A stretch of DNA of 64,000 nt from Verrucomicrobiota bacterium (GCA_017309115.1 JAFLEF010000002.1:124001-188000), one strand, 5' to 3'; numbered from the stretch's first letter, positions 1 through 8,835 are shown. Notes: generated by a model not told the origin, from the letters alone. Made by a program: numbers and translations.

Positions 1-2
1 TT

Positions 3-440
3 CGTGCGGGTGCCGAGAAGTTCGGCAGTCAATGCATTGTCGTATCTGTTGATGCCAAGCGTACCGCCCCCGGGAGGTGGGAAGTTTTTGCCCGGGGCGG
101 TCGCGAATCCACGGGACGGGAAGCGTTGGATTGGGCACAAGAGGCCGTTCAACTGGGCGCCGGAGAGATCGTCCTCAATTCGATCGACGCCGATGGAACG
201 CGAAAGGGCTTCGATCTGGAGATTACCCGTCGTCTTAGCCAAGGTGTCAGTGTTCCCGTCGTTGCCAGTGGCGGTGCGGGCTCTTTGAAGCACATGGCAG
301 ATGTCCTGCTGGAAGGACAAGCCGATGCCGTGCTCGCGGCCAGCATCTTCCACTTCGGAGAATTCACGGTCGGACAGGTGAAGGCGTATCTGCAGCAGGC
401 CGGACTCCCCGTCCGGCTGGGCCCGAACGCTCGCCCCTAG
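3..440 (+). CDS. hisF: Imidazole glycerol phosphate synthase cyclase subunit HisF (3' part)
   Basis: HisF condenses PRFAR with ammonia supplied by HisH to give imidazole glycerol phosphate and AICAR in histidine biosynthesis; it acts in the cytoplasm. The window opens inside the gene. Frame 3 is open from the first base and reads the C-terminal half of a (beta/alpha)8 barrel: a VSVDAKR strand, the [14 protein letters not shown] segment carrying the second catalytic aspartate, the [10 protein letters not shown] phosphate-binding loop, and the [14 protein letters not shown] end. About 145 codons are present of roughly 255 expected, so the N-terminus lies upstream. The stop is TAG at 438-440. 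A TTG at 126 is an internal leucine and not a start. hisI follows 450 bp downstream with one unrelated gene between. Very confident. Confidence 0.97.
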   Translation, partial: RAGAEKFGSQCIVVSVDAKRTAPGRWEVFARGGRESTGREALDWAQEAVQLGAGEIVLNSIDADGTRKGFDLEITRRLSQGVSVPVVASGGAGSLKHMADVLLEGQADAVLAASIFHFGEFTVGQVKAYLQQAGLPVRLGPNARP

Positions 441-518
441 TATGCCGTTTACGCCTCTCCTGTTGTAGCTGCCCAGCGCAATTCGATTGCGACACACGCC
501 TGCCAAAATCCCTACGAA

Positions 519-875
519 ATGAATGCCTTGACCCAATCACTTTGGCTGCCTGTCCTGATGCTGTTTGTCAGCAATTTGTTCATGACCGTAGCTTGGTATG
601 GTCATCTCAAATTCAAATCATCGCCACTGTGGATCGTAATTCTCGTCAGTTGGGGAATTGCGTTTTTCGAATACCTGATCCAAGTCCCGGCCAATCGCTG
701 GGGCAGCGCTTCTCTAACTCCCTACCAGCTCAAAATCCTCCAGGAAGCGATCACGCTCGTAGTGTTCATGGGCTTCGCCTTCGCTTACTTTCACACCCGA
801 CCGCAGTGGAACCACCTCGCCGCTTTTGCCTGCTTGGTAGGCGCTGTGGTCTTCGGATTTCTGCCGACCCGCTAA
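519..875 (+). CDS. DUF486 (DMT-like) small membrane protein
   Basis: This 118-residue protein is almost entirely four predicted transmembrane helices. The N-terminal segment SNLFMTVAWYGHLK matches the typical DUF486 start (SNxFMTxAWYGHLK), and the rest (FEYLIQVPANR, LTPYQLKILQEA) also fits that family. DUF486 proteins are inner-membrane proteins distantly related to drug/metabolite transporters; their substrate is unknown. The gene sits between hisF and hisI in the same orientation, 18 bp before hisI, so it is probably cotranscribed with them. I see no reason to link it to histidine synthesis beyond position. Start ATG at 519. Family call is firm; function unknown. Confidence 0.85.
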   Translation: MNALTQSLWLPVLMLFVSNLFMTVAWYGHLKFKSSPLWIVILVSWGIAFFEYLIQVPANRWGSASLTPYQLKILQEAITLVVFMGFAFAYFHTRPQWNHLAAFACLVGAVVFGFLPTR

Positions 876-893
876 CTCCAACCCAATACCTGC

Positions 894-1283
894 ATGTCAT
901 TCTTTGACCAATTGAAATGGAATTCCGATGGTCTAATCCCCGCCATCATTCAAGATCATCAGGATGGACGAGTACTCATGATGGCTTGGATGAACCGCGC
1001 CTCGTTGGAGAAGACTGTCGAGACCGGCCGAACCTGGTTTTGGAGTCGATCCCGTCAGAAGTTTTGGATGAAGGGTGAATCGAGCGGACACGTGCAGGTT
1101 GTTCGGGACCTCGCCTTCGACTGCGATGGAGACACCCTACTCATCCGGGTGGAACAAACGGGGGCCGCCTGCCATGAGGGATTTCGCAGTTGTTTCTTCC
1201 GTAGTGTCGAGGTTCCCGGGGCAACATGGCGCATTACCGAAGAGCGGTTGGAGACACCCGAACAGATGTACGGAAAAAAGTGA
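894..1283 (+). CDS. hisI: Phosphoribosyl-AMP cyclohydrolase HisI
   Basis: HisI opens the purine ring of phosphoribosyl-AMP in the third step of histidine biosynthesis; it is a cytoplasmic zinc- and magnesium-dependent enzyme. The 129-residue product has the expected length for a stand-alone HisI without the HisE domain. Visible signatures are [33 protein letters not shown], the metal-binding aspartates in [12 protein letters not shown], and the cysteine/histidine pair in [15 protein letters not shown]. The start is ATG at 894, 18 bp after the DUF486 stop. Together with hisF it is a fragment of the his pathway; no other his gene is present in the window. Confidence 0.96.
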   Translation: MSFFDQLKWNSDGLIPAIIQDHQDGRVLMMAWMNRASLEKTVETGRTWFWSRSRQKFWMKGESSGHVQVVRDLAFDCDGDTLLIRVEQTGAACHEGFRSCFFRSVEVPGATWRITEERLETPEQMYGKK

Positions 1284-1322
1284 CCTGCCGAACCGCTGGT
1301 GGTCTTGGTAGCCCCGCTTTTT

Positions 1323-1841
1323 ATGATCGACGAGTTTCTCAGCTTCGGTTCGGAGGGGTGGTGGTTCCTGTTTGCCTTAATCGTTTTTGCTCGTGGTTGC
1401 GACCTGCTCTCCACTTACCTCGGAACTCCCACTTTGATGCTGGAAGGCAATCCCATCGTCCGTCGACTGGGTTGGAAAGGCGGCATTCCCGTGAGCCTGC
1501 TCATGGCCATGGGATATGCGACCTGGCCTTTGCTGGCGTTGTCCATTTCCACAACCAGTCTGCTGATAGCCGCCCGCAACCTGCAATCCGCTTGGATCAT
1601 GCGCTCCCTGGGTGAGGTGAATTACCGAATGTGGATGGCAGATCGTCTGGCCGAATCCCCCCGGGGGTTACCCTTGTTCTGCTTTTGGGGTGAATCCTTT
1701 CTTTTTGGAATTGTGGGTGTGGGCCTGATGTGGTTTGCCCAATGGCAACTGGTGCCATTTAGTGTAGGCTTGGGCATTGCCAGCTATGGCGTCGCGGTAG
1801 CGTTGTTTACCTCCTGGGCCTATTGGCGTTCGGGAAACTGA
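1323..1841 (+). CDS. Hypothetical multi-pass membrane protein
   Basis: I do not recognise this protein. From ATG 1323 it is 172 residues with about four hydrophobic helices (WWFLFALIVFARG, a SLLMAMGYATWPLLALSI stretch, FLFGIVGVGLMWFA, LGIASYGVAVALF). An RGCDLLSTYLGTPTLMLEGNP segment between helices one and two has the look of small DUF5658-like membrane proteins with a conserved Asp and Glu-Gly-Asn-Pro, but I cannot assign a family firmly. An in-frame GTG at 1299 would add eight residues; ATG 1323 is preferred because the first residues then lead directly into the membrane segment. It follows hisI by about 40 bp in the same direction, with moaE starting 17 bp after its stop. Confidence 0.7.
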   Translation: MIDEFLSFGSEGWWFLFALIVFARGCDLLSTYLGTPTLMLEGNPIVRRLGWKGGIPVSLLMAMGYATWPLLALSISTTSLLIAARNLQSAWIMRSLGEVNYRMWMADRLAESPRGLPLFCFWGESFLFGIVGVGLMWFAQWQLVPFSVGLGIASYGVAVALFTSWAYWRSGN

Positions 1842-1858
1842 CAGTCCGAGGAACTGCC

Positions 1859-2260
1859 ATGCACCACAGCCTGTGCCTTACTGCGGAACCCATCGACGAA
1901 GCGGCGCTCATGCTGAGCCGACCTCCGCTACAGAACGACGGCGCGGTCTTGGTGTTTCTTGGCGTCGTCCGCGAACTGGAAGGTTCCGAACAACTGGCGG
2001 CGCTGGATTACGAAGCCTTCCGCCCCATGGCGGAACACCAATTCAACCAGCTCTTTGGTCAGGCAGCCGAACGTTGGCCCAGTCTGGCCTCGGTCAGGCT
2101 CGTGCATCGACTCGGCCGGGTTGTGGTGGGTGAGACGAGTCTGTGGCTGGAGGTGATCGCTCCGCATCGAGGTGAAGCCTTTGCGGCCGGGCAATGGTTG
2201 ATCGATGAGATGAAGCGGGTCGTGCCGATCTGGAAGCGAACCGTTTCGAAACCTTCCTGA
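1859..2260 (+). CDS. moaE: Molybdopterin synthase catalytic subunit MoaE
   Basis: MoaE is the large subunit of molybdopterin synthase. With thiocarboxylated MoaD it inserts the dithiolene sulfurs into cyclic pyranopterin phosphate during molybdenum cofactor synthesis. The 133-residue product shows the family blocks GAVLVFLGVVRE, LDYEAFRPMAEHQF, VRLVHRLGRVVVGE and the active-site region ending DEMKRVVPIWKRT, which supplies the catalytic lysines. The frame extends upstream to 1823, but ATG 1859 gives the normal MoaE start (MHHSLCLTAEPID) and avoids overlapping the preceding gene. No moaD or other Moco gene is in the window, so its partner must be encoded elsewhere. Confidence 0.93.
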   Translation: MHHSLCLTAEPIDEAALMLSRPPLQNDGAVLVFLGVVRELEGSEQLAALDYEAFRPMAEHQFNQLFGQAAERWPSLASVRLVHRLGRVVVGETSLWLEVIAPHRGEAFAAGQWLIDEMKRVVPIWKRTVSKPS

Positions 2261-2479
2261 CTCACAAACGCATCACATCTCACCGGAAGTTCCATTTGAC
2301 GTTCTGGGCTTCCCGGTTATTAACTTCCCTCGTTCGCGATGAAGACAAATTCCACCTCCATCAAAGCAGTATGCCAGCGCTCCTCCAAGCGCGTCATGCT
2401 GTCTTCCTGGCAACACGCCGGGGCGTGGGGCAAGTGGGCTGAGAACGGTTGATTCAAAAATAACCAATTTTCTTAAGAG
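2261..2479. other. Intergenic stretch between moaE and a terminator
   Basis: About 220 bases without a convincing reading frame lie between the moaE stop and the hairpin at 2480. The stretch could be a long 3' untranslated region of the his/moaE transcript or could encode a small RNA ending at that terminator. I compared it by eye with 6S, SRP and tmRNA and found no match, and I see no recognisable riboswitch core. Confidence 0.4.
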
Positions 2480-2517
2480 CCCACGATTGCCCGGCAATCG
2501 TGGGTTTTTTGTTTTTT
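2480..2517 (+). terminator. Rho-independent terminator
   Basis: A perfect 11-bp stem, CCCACGATTGC (2480-2490) with GCAATCGTGGG (2494-2504), closes a 3-base loop and is followed by TTTTTTGTTTTTT. This is a textbook intrinsic terminator for transcripts running rightward from the hisI-moaE group. Confidence 0.92.
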
Positions 2518-2582
2518 ACATGACTACACTCTTCGGCGATGCGCCGAGAAACACTCCAGCAGATTGGAACAATACGACTGAC

Positions 2583-2912
2583 ATGAATACCTCGATACCG
2601 AGTTCGAAGCCCTGGCAATTCGCCTTGGTGCCCGAACCTGCCGTGCCCTTCCCCCAAGTGGAGGAAAGCGAATTGGAACGACTGAAGAATCGCCTGTTAC
2701 GGCAGGCCCTGGCTCAGGTTGATTCAACCGAGTTGGCCGCCCCACTCCGGCGCGCAGCCAATGAAGCGGCAGCCTTGGCCTGGTTGGAAGCCCACCCCCT
2801 CTTTGTGTTCCCTACCCTGTTTGAGGAAAAGGTCGCGGCCGCCAAACGCCGGAATCACAAACAACGAATGATCCGAGCCCGCAGCTCCCAACTCCTCGCC
2901 CAGGCCGCATGA
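2583..2912 (+). CDS. Conserved hypothetical protein
   Basis: A 109-residue soluble protein from ATG 2583; an in-frame ATG at 2520 would add 21 residues but would start almost on top of the preceding terminator. The central part, AANEAAALAWLEAHPLFVFPTLFEEKVAAA, reads like a short helical domain that I associate with uncharacterised verrucomicrobial proteins, and the C-terminus is basic (AKRRNHKQRMIRARSS). There is no signal peptide or membrane segment. It is transcribed alone between two intrinsic terminators, so it is a monocistronic unit. Function unknown. Confidence 0.65.
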   Translation: MNTSIPSSKPWQFALVPEPAVPFPQVEESELERLKNRLLRQALAQVDSTELAAPLRRAANEAAALAWLEAHPLFVFPTLFEEKVAAAKRRNHKQRMIRARSSQLLAQAA

Positions 2913-2954
2913 GCCCCGCCCTTCCCTTCGGTTCCCCGGAACCGTTTGTTCACG

Positions 2955-3022
2955 GCGTCCGGAGAGGATGACATCCGACAGTCCTTCGCTGTCTGCTGTC
3001 CTCTTCTCCGGGCGCTTTTTTT
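2955..3022 (+). terminator. Rho-independent terminator
   Basis: A long imperfect hairpin: GCGTCCGGAGA (from 2955) pairs with TCTCCGGGCGC (ending 3015, one G-U pair), and an apical GACAG/CTGTC stem closes around TCCTTCG. A run of seven T at 3016-3022 follows. It ends the monocistronic transcript of the upstream hypothetical gene. Confidence 0.88.
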
Positions 3023-3040
3023 GTTTCGCGCCTTGCCGGC

Positions 3041-4393
3041 ATGCGGAATCACCGGGCAATTTCCGCGCGCTTTATGTTGGCCGCCGCCGTCTCTCCAAAC
3101 CCATGGATGATCATCCCCTTCGGCCTGTTGCTGGCCTTGATCGCCCTGGGACCACTGCTGATGGCGGACTGGTGGTCCCATCACTATCCCAAAGTCGCCT
3201 TCGGCCTCGGCACCATCACCCTGATCTATTACTTTGCGGTTCTACACGCTGCCCCCCGGGTGGGGCACACGGTCGTGGAATACATCAGTTTCATCTGCCT
3301 CGTTGGGTCGCTGTACGTTGTCAGCGGGGGAATTCATCTCAATGTTCAGGGTGGGGCCACGCCCTGGGAAAACGTGGCATTTCTGGCCATCGGGGCCCTT
3401 CTGGCAAACGTCCTAGGAACGACCGGAGCTTCCATGCTCCTCATCCGGCCCTGGATCCGAATGAACAAGTTCCGGATCACGGCGCACCACATCGTATTCT
3501 TCATCTTCATCGTATCCAATGTCGGCGGAGCACTCACGCCCATCGGTGATCCACCACTGTTCCTCGGTTATCTCAAAGGGGTGCCGTTTTGGTGGGTGGC
3601 CCAGAATTGCTGGCCGATGTGGTTGGTCGCCCTGGGGCTCCTGTTGCTGGTTTTTCTGGTGGTCGATTGGCGGAACTTTCAGAAAGTGGCCCCTGCGGTC
3701 CGTGCGGAAGCCCGCCAGGCAGACCACTGGACCTTTCGCGGCGGAATCAACCTGCTGTTCTTGGGCCTGATCTTAATCGCCGTGTTTCTCAGTCATCCTC
3801 CCTTCTTGCGAGAGGCCCTGATGCTTGGAGCGGCGATTGGTTCCTACTATTTCACTCCCCGGGCTATCCACGAATCCAATCAGTTCAATTTCCATCCGGT
3901 ACAAGAGGTGGCCATCCTGTTCGCGGGAATCTTCGCCACGATGATGCCGGCCCTCGACTGGCTGCAGGAGAATTCCGCGCGGCTGGGCACACCTTCACCC
4001 ACCCTGTTTTACTGGGGCAGCGGTGCTTTGAGCAGTGTGCTCGACAATGCTCCGACGTATCTGAGTTTTCTCAGTGCCGAAATCGGCGCCATGGTCAATC
4101 CCGAGACCCTGGCCCACGGTCGCGCCCAACTGCCGGAATTGGCGGCCACCCATCCCGATATCGCAGCCCTTCTGGCCAATCCCAGCTTGGCCCATCTCCT
4201 CATGGCCATCTCGATGGGGGCGGTCTTCTTCGGCGCGAACACTTACATCGGGAACGGACCCAACTTCATGGTCAAAGCCATCGCGGATCACCAAGGCTGC
4301 AAGACCCCGACCTTCCTGGGCTATGTGTTCCGCTTCACCGTCCCCTTCCTCCTGCCCATCTTAACTTTGGTCTGGTGGTTGTTCTTCCGCTGA
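3041..4393 (+). CDS. NhaD/CitMHS-type sodium:proton antiporter-like membrane protein
   Basis: A 450-residue inner-membrane protein with about eleven hydrophobic helices, belonging to the ion transporter superfamily. The signature NVGGALTPIGDPPLFLGYLKG (starting near residue 156) is characteristic of NhaD-like Na+/H+ antiporters and the related CitMHS_2 'putative citrate transport' group; the second half carries NAPTYLSFL and FFGANTYIGNGPNFMVKAIA, the matching inverted-repeat motif. It most probably exchanges Na+ for H+, though a carboxylate substrate cannot be excluded by sequence. ATG 3041 is the first start; ATG 3074 is an alternative that would trim 11 polar residues. It converges with the sulfotransferase gene, with only 3 bp between stops. 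Confidence 0.85.
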   Translation: MRNHRAISARFMLAAAVSPNPWMIIPFGLLLALIALGPLLMADWWSHHYPKVAFGLGTITLIYYFAVLHAAPRVGHTVVEYISFICLVGSLYVVSGGIHLNVQGGATPWENVAFLAIGALLANVLGTTGASMLLIRPWIRMNKFRITAHHIVFFIFIVSNVGGALTPIGDPPLFLGYLKGVPFWWVAQNCWPMWLVALGLLLLVFLVVDWRNFQKVAPAVRAEARQADHWTFRGGINLLFLGLILIAVFLSHPPFLREALMLGAAIGSYYFTPRAIHESNQFNFHPVQEVAILFAGIFATMMPALDWLQENSARLGTPSPTLFYWGSGALSSVLDNAPTYLSFLSAEIGAMVNPETLAHGRAQLPELAATHPDIAALLANPSLAHLLMAISMGAVFFGANTYIGNGPNFMVKAIADHQGCKTPTFLGYVFRFTVPFLLPILTLVWWLFFR

Positions 4394-4396
4394 ACC

Positions 4397-5527
4397 TCAA
4401 CGTTCCAGCCGATAGAACTCCATCAATTCTCCCAACTCCGACTGAATCAGCTCCGGACTGAGTCCGAACTCCTCGAGGGTGTACTCGTGCTTGCTCTTGA
4501 ATTCCTGCTGACGCTGGGTGGCCAGATCCAGGCGCCGAGCCAACTCGGGTGAGACGGTCCAGCCAAAATGCGCGTAGAGCTGTTCCAAGGTGGTGCGGGG
4601 ATTCTTCACCAAATCCCGGAAATCAATGCAGTAGTATTGGGCTGGATTCACCTTTTTCCGAAACGCGAACAGGTGCCGGTACCATTCGATGGCCAATTGC
4701 GCGTAGTCCCGTGACACTGGGCCATCCTTGGTTATCTCCGGGGAATGGGTCTGCCACACCGGGACAAACAGGCTGACGTGCGACGGCAGGGATCGATAGG
4801 GGTGCCGAATGATGGTAACGAACTTGGCGTCCGGAAATGCTTCCATCAGTGAGTCCACCGTGCCGCAGGACTGCGTGGCCTTAGACAACAGTGTTTTGTC
4901 CGGTCCGTTGGCATACAAATGACGTTGGAGGCAACTCCGATAGTAGGCCATCAGACGTCGCCGCGATTCGGGCGGCAACGCATCGGGAAACCCAGCTTCC
5001 CACAGGGGGCGTATGAACGGGAACAGCATGTAGACCGCCTCGGAAGCGAAGGCATAGAGAAACAGCGCATCGTCTTCCTCAGGCTGATTGAGCCGCATTT
5101 TATGCAGATCATCCCATCCTCCGAACCACCGTTTCTCGCACCAACCCAGCAGTCGTTCCGCCGGCCGGCCGAACCAGCCATCCACCGTCACCAAGCCATC
5201 AAAGAGGCGCTGCAGGCAGACCGCAGGAAAAATGGTCTGGTACATCTTAAGATGCACGAACCGCTCGGTATCTAGGCTCAGCAGATTCTGGGTCAGCGTG
5301 GTTCCCGAACGTGGCGGGGCGATGATGAACACTGGGGAACGCACTGGTTGACGTCGAAACCCGGGAAACAGAATTCGATCCAGACAGCGCGCCAACGTGA
5401 CGAAGCCGAGGAACAAAAGGAAAAGACCAGTGAAGAAAAGACCGTACGCCCAGCGTCGCCAGGTGAACGGCTGCTCCCAAAGCAGGAGCCGGAGAGCTCG
5501 AAAAAAGAGGCGCCAATTGAAAAACAT
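4397..5527 (-). CDS. Membrane-anchored sulfotransferase family protein
   Basis: A PAPS-dependent sulfotransferase-fold protein of 376 residues. The 5'-phosphosulfate loop is seen in FIIAPPRSGTTLTQNLL, and the 3'-phosphate motif in FVTIIRHPYRSLPSHVSL. The N-terminus has one hydrophobic helix (YGLFFTGLFLLFLGFVTLA), suggesting an inner-membrane anchor. Bacterial homologues sulfate glycans or lipids; the acceptor here is unknown. The open frame runs back to 5614, but its first 29 residues are arginine-rich and unlike the family; ATG at 5527 gives MFFNWRLFFRALR. The gene is transcribed divergently from the small gene at 5710. Confidence 0.85.
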   Translation of the reverse strand: MFFNWRLFFRALRLLLWEQPFTWRRWAYGLFFTGLFLLFLGFVTLARCLDRILFPGFRRQPVRSPVFIIAPPRSGTTLTQNLLSLDTERFVHLKMYQTIFPAVCLQRLFDGLVTVDGWFGRPAERLLGWCEKRWFGGWDDLHKMRLNQPEEDDALFLYAFASEAVYMLFPFIRPLWEAGFPDALPPESRRRLMAYYRSCLQRHLYANGPDKTLLSKATQSCGTVDSLMEAFPDAKFVTIIRHPYRSLPSHVSLFVPVWQTHSPEITKDGPVSRDYAQLAIEWYRHLFAFRKKVNPAQYYCIDFRDLVKNPRTTLEQLYAHFGWTVSPELARRLDLATQRQQEFKSKHEYTLEEFGLSPELIQSELGELMEFYRLER

Positions 5528-5709
5528 GGGGAACCAAAGCCGATCGCGGCGACGGCTTCGAACCCGCGAGCAAACGCCAGGCAAACTCGTTCGTCCAGTC
5601 TGGCGTCGTGGCAAGCACCTCGCCCTCCCTGGCCCTCTGGCCCTCGCTCAACTTTCTGCCTTCAGCCCCTGGCCAGCCGATGTCCAACCCACGAACTTAT
5701 CGTCCTCCC

Positions 5710-6024
5710 ATGACAACGAATGAATATGTGGTCAGCGTAGGTGATGTTGTGGAAGTGGCTTCGGGACGACAGCCGTTGCCGTTTGGTCTGACGCCTGGAT
5801 TTCAAGTTCGGGTGATTCGCCGGGACCAAGGTGGAGCTTTGGTGGAACGAGAGGGCCGGGAATGGCGCTTGGCGGACTGTCATCTCCAACCCCGAAGGAG
5901 CTTTCGTTCGCCTCAAATTGCCCCGCGTTCACCGTCCCCTAGTCCCTTTGCCGTTCCGCGTCCCCATGACAACCCGCGGCGCGCCGCCTTGGCAGGTCGG
6001 TTGGGGGGTGGTATGACTAGATAG
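5710..6024 (+). CDS. Small hypothetical protein, SH3-like N-terminus
   Basis: A possible 104-residue protein. The first 65 residues (MTTNEYVVSVGDVVEVASG..., FQVRVIRRDQGGALVEREGREW) look like a compact beta-barrel of SH3/KOW type. The tail is Pro/Ser/Arg-rich and low in complexity, ending GRLGGGMTR. The frame is open further upstream to 5608, but that part lacks protein-like composition. It lies between the divergent sulfotransferase gene and msrB, 28 bp before the latter. Nothing shows a function, and the C-terminal half may be fortuitous. Confidence 0.5.
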   Translation: MTTNEYVVSVGDVVEVASGRQPLPFGLTPGFQVRVIRRDQGGALVEREGREWRLADCHLQPRRSFRSPQIAPRSPSPSPFAVPRPHDNPRRAALAGRLGGGMTR

Positions 6025-6051
6025 TCCGTCCGGCACTCCTCCATCACCTCC

Positions 6052-6597
6052 ATGAATCTTCGTCTTCTTTCTCTCCCGTTGTTGGTCCTGACGTTGACGC
6101 TGATCGTCTCCGCAGCGGACACCAAGCCCGCCCCCTCTTCCGGCACGGGCGCCACCAATGCGCCCGCTTGGAACGGGCGGGACAAGGTCGTGAAGACTGA
6201 CGAAGAATGGCGCAAACAGCTGACTCCGGAGCAGTACCGGGTGCTGCGTCGCAAGGGCACCGAACGCGCCTTCACCGGTAAGCTTTGGGATAACCACGCC
6301 CAGGGAGTTTACCGTTGTTCCGGGTGCGATCTGCCGCTGTTTGATTCGGCCACCAAGTTCGATTCCGGCACGGGATGGCCCAGCTTCTGGCAGCCCATAC
6401 TTCCTGCCAATGTCGGCACGGAAGAAGACAACACGTTCTTCATGAAGCGGACGGAAGTTCATTGCGCCCGCTGCGGCGGACATCTTGGTCACGTGTTCGA
6501 CGACGGCCCCAAACCCACGGGATTGCGCTACTGCATCAATTCCGTTTCCCTCATCTTCGTTCCAACCCCCAAAGAATCGGCACAACCGGTGCGCTGA
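6052..6597 (+). CDS. msrB: Peptide-methionine (R)-S-oxide reductase MsrB, exported
   Basis: MsrB reduces the R-epimer of methionine sulfoxide in oxidised proteins. The product is 181 residues: a hydrophobic signal peptide ([17 protein letters not shown], cleavage expected near residue 22), a low-complexity linker, then the SelR domain. It has two zinc CxxC pairs (CSGC and CARC), the core [11 protein letters not shown] and [11 protein letters not shown], and the catalytic cysteine in [10 protein letters not shown]. The signal peptide implies that it repairs proteins in the periplasm or on the envelope. The resolving cysteine position is not obvious by eye. It is followed 45 bp later by the cardiolipin synthase gene. 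Confidence 0.94.
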   Translation: MNLRLLSLPLLVLTLTLIVSAADTKPAPSSGTGATNAPAWNGRDKVVKTDEEWRKQLTPEQYRVLRRKGTERAFTGKLWDNHAQGVYRCSGCDLPLFDSATKFDSGTGWPSFWQPILPANVGTEEDNTFFMKRTEVHCARCGGHLGHVFDDGPKPTGLRYCINSVSLIFVPTPKESAQPVR

Positions 6598-6641
6598 TCG
6601 CGCTCGCTTTAGACCACGATCTCAGGGTTTGCTGAGCTCAC

Positions 6642-8087
6642 ATGCTGAGTCTGCTGGCGTTCCCCACGCAACCCTGGGGCTGGGCTTACGTCACCAGCGA
6701 ATGGGCCATCCGATTGGTCATGCTGGTGTATGTGCCCCAGCGCCGCCCTCCCGCTGCCGCCCGAACCTGGCTGTTGCTAATCTTCCTGTTCCCGTGGATT
6801 GGCCTGATCCTCTATCTGCTCTTGGGCCGGATTCATCTGCCCAAACGGCGTCGAACGCTCCTTGAGGAGATGTCCAGCCGCATCCGTCGCGCCGCCGAGC
6901 AACTGCCAGCCGAGGTCCGCACTCAGGTGGCGGAACTCCCGGCGGAAGTCTCTGATGCCGCGCGGTTGGCGGAACATCTCACTGCTTTTCCGATGTTGGG
7001 CGGGAACTCCGTCGAACTCCTGCCAGAATACGATCAATCGATCGCCCGACTCGCCGCCGACATCGATGCCGCCGGAAAGAGAGTCCACTTGTTGTATTAC
7101 ATCTACGCCGATGACGATGTTGCCACCAAAGTCACCCAAGCCTTGGAACGGGCGGTAAGTCGGGGCGTGGAATGCCGTCTCCTGCTGGATGGAATCGGTT
7201 CCAAACAGGCTCTGAAGACCCTGGCACCCCGGCTTCGCCAGCTGGGAATGGAAGTGACCGAATTGCTGCCGGTGAGGATCTTTCGCCCCCGCCGCGCCCG
7301 CGCCGATGTCCGAAATCACCGCAAAATCGCCGTTATCGACGGATTGGTCGGGTACGTGGGATCCCAAAACATCGTGGCGCCCCGCTTCGTCCCGGGATTT
7401 CCCAATGAAGAATTGGTCGTACGGGTCACTGGACCCGTCGTCGCCGAATTGGAGGCGGTATTCCTGGTCGACCGGGTCCAGGAGTTGCATCAGACGACTG
7501 GTATCGAACCCCATCTCGAGCCCCGAGCACCGACAGGAGCCGTTTTCGCTCAATTGGTTCCCAGCGCTCCCGGCTATCGGCAGCAGACTTTTGCGTTGCT
7601 GCTCGTTTCCCTCATTCACCAGGCGCAGCGGGAGATTACCATCACCACGCCCTATTGCGTTCCCGATGAACCGTTTCTTACGGCCCTGAGAACGGCCGTG
7701 GCGCGCGGCATTCGGGTTCGACTGATCGTGCCACGACACTCCAATCAGCGCCTGACCGTGTTTGCCCAAAACTCCTTCTACGAGGAACTTCTGGAGGCCG
7801 GCGTGGAGATCTTCCGCTACCGCACCCACTTCCTGCACGCGAAGAGCATCTCCATCGATGATCAGGTGGTCATCATCGGATCCAGCAACATGGACATCCG
7901 TTCGTTTGCCTTAAACGCTGAGGCCAACCTGCTCATTCACGATGCCGAAGTGGCCCGCCAACTCCGGGAAATCAACGAACGGCACCTAGCCGAGAGCGAT
8001 CAACTCACCACCGAAGAGTGGGCCAAGCGTTCGTTGGCCGTCCGGGTGGCGCAGAACACCGCCCGGTTGATGGATTCCTACCTTTGA
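6642..8087 (+). CDS. cls: Cardiolipin synthase (phospholipase D superfamily)
   Basis: The enzyme joins two phosphatidylglycerol molecules into cardiolipin and glycerol at the inner membrane. The 481-residue protein has two N-terminal hydrophobic helices (PLDN-like region with WLLLIFLFPWIGLILYLLLG) and two PLD domains with HKD motifs: NHRKIAVIDGLVGYVGSQN near residue 222 and HAKSISIDDQVVIIGSSNMD near 398. This is the ClsA layout and length. It converges with the BAX inhibitor-1 gene, 16 bp between stops. Other PLD phosphatidyltransferases are possible, but the domain order and membrane helices favour cardiolipin synthase. Confidence 0.92.
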   Translation: MLSLLAFPTQPWGWAYVTSEWAIRLVMLVYVPQRRPPAAARTWLLLIFLFPWIGLILYLLLGRIHLPKRRRTLLEEMSSRIRRAAEQLPAEVRTQVAELPAEVSDAARLAEHLTAFPMLGGNSVELLPEYDQSIARLAADIDAAGKRVHLLYYIYADDDVATKVTQALERAVSRGVECRLLLDGIGSKQALKTLAPRLRQLGMEVTELLPVRIFRPRRARADVRNHRKIAVIDGLVGYVGSQNIVAPRFVPGFPNEELVVRVTGPVVAELEAVFLVDRVQELHQTTGIEPHLEPRAPTGAVFAQLVPSAPGYRQQTFALLLVSLIHQAQREITITTPYCVPDEPFLTALRTAVARGIRVRLIVPRHSNQRLTVFAQNSFYEELLEAGVEIFRYRTHFLHAKSISIDDQVVIIGSSNMDIRSFALNAEANLLIHDAEVARQLREINERHLAESDQLTTEEWAKRSLAVRVAQNTARLMDSYL

Positions 8088-8103
8088 CCTGGCCTCGCCT
8101 CGA

Positions 8104-8835
8104 TCAACGGCGGCCCATGATCTTCGCCAGCAGGCGGAGGATTTCCAAATACAGCCAGATCAAGGTCACCATCAGGGCAAACGCCCCGTACCACTCCATG
8201 TACTTCGGGGCTCCATTCTGGGCACCCTGTTCGATGACGTCGAAGTCGAGAATGAGGTTAAGCGCCGCGATGATCACGACGAACACGCTGAACCCGATGC
8301 CCAACAGTCCCGAACCGTTGATCGCCGGCATCTCAACGCCGAACATCCGCAGCACCATCATCACTACGTAGAAGATCGCGATGCCGATCGTGGCCGAGAT
8401 CACCACCCGCTTGAAGGTGTCCGTCGCGCGAATCAGCCCAATCTGGTAGGCGAACAACAACCCGGAGAGGGTTGCGGCCGTTCCACCCGCCGCCGCCAAC
8501 GCAATGCCCGGATAGCGAGCATTGAAGAATGCGGAAATCGCTCCCACAAAAGCGCCCTGCAACAAGGCGTAAATCGGGGCCAACACCATCGACCACTGGG
8601 GCTTAAAAGACGTCAGCAGAGCCACCAAGAATCCCACAAACGCGGCGCCCAGAGCGATCGGAAACACGTTGGGGCTTTGGCTGGTGAGCATCCAGGAAAC
8701 AGTCCCGGTCGCCAGGGCAAGCACCAGGAGAATGACCGTTTTGCCCACGGTGCCGCCGATGGTCATGACATCACCCGAGGAACCAGCGGCGGCTCCAAAG
8801 GGATCGTTGCGGAAGACTGGATTGGACGTCTGCAT
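8104..8835 (-). CDS. Bax inhibitor-1/YccA family membrane protein
   Basis: A 243-residue protein with seven predicted transmembrane helices and the BI-1 family features FKPQWSMVLAPIYALLQGAFVGAIS and the C-terminal aspartates in LNLILDFDVIEQG. It resembles the bacterial group whose N-terminus is a short polar tail (SNPVFRNDPF). BI-1 proteins are calcium-leak or stress-related membrane proteins; bacterial YccA binds FtsH. The frame opens at 8871, but ATG at 8835 (MQTSNPVFRND) matches the usual family start. It is transcribed towards cls and divergently from typA. Confidence 0.92.
   Translation of the reverse strand: MQTSNPVFRNDPFGAAAGSSGDVMTIGGTVGKTVILLVLALATGTVSWMLTSQSPNVFPIALGAAFVGFLVALLTSFKPQWSMVLAPIYALLQGAFVGAISAFFNARYPGIALAAAGGTAATLSGLLFAYQIGLIRATDTFKRVVISATIGIAIFYVVMMVLRMFGVEMPAINGSGLLGIGFSVFVVIIAALNLILDFDVIEQGAQNGAPKYMEWYGAFALMVTLIWLYLEILRLLAKIMGRR

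Noticed and set aside
126..440. TTG at 126 as a hisF start
   Set aside because: The HisF sequence continues upstream in the same frame to the window edge; the TTG codes an internal leucine.
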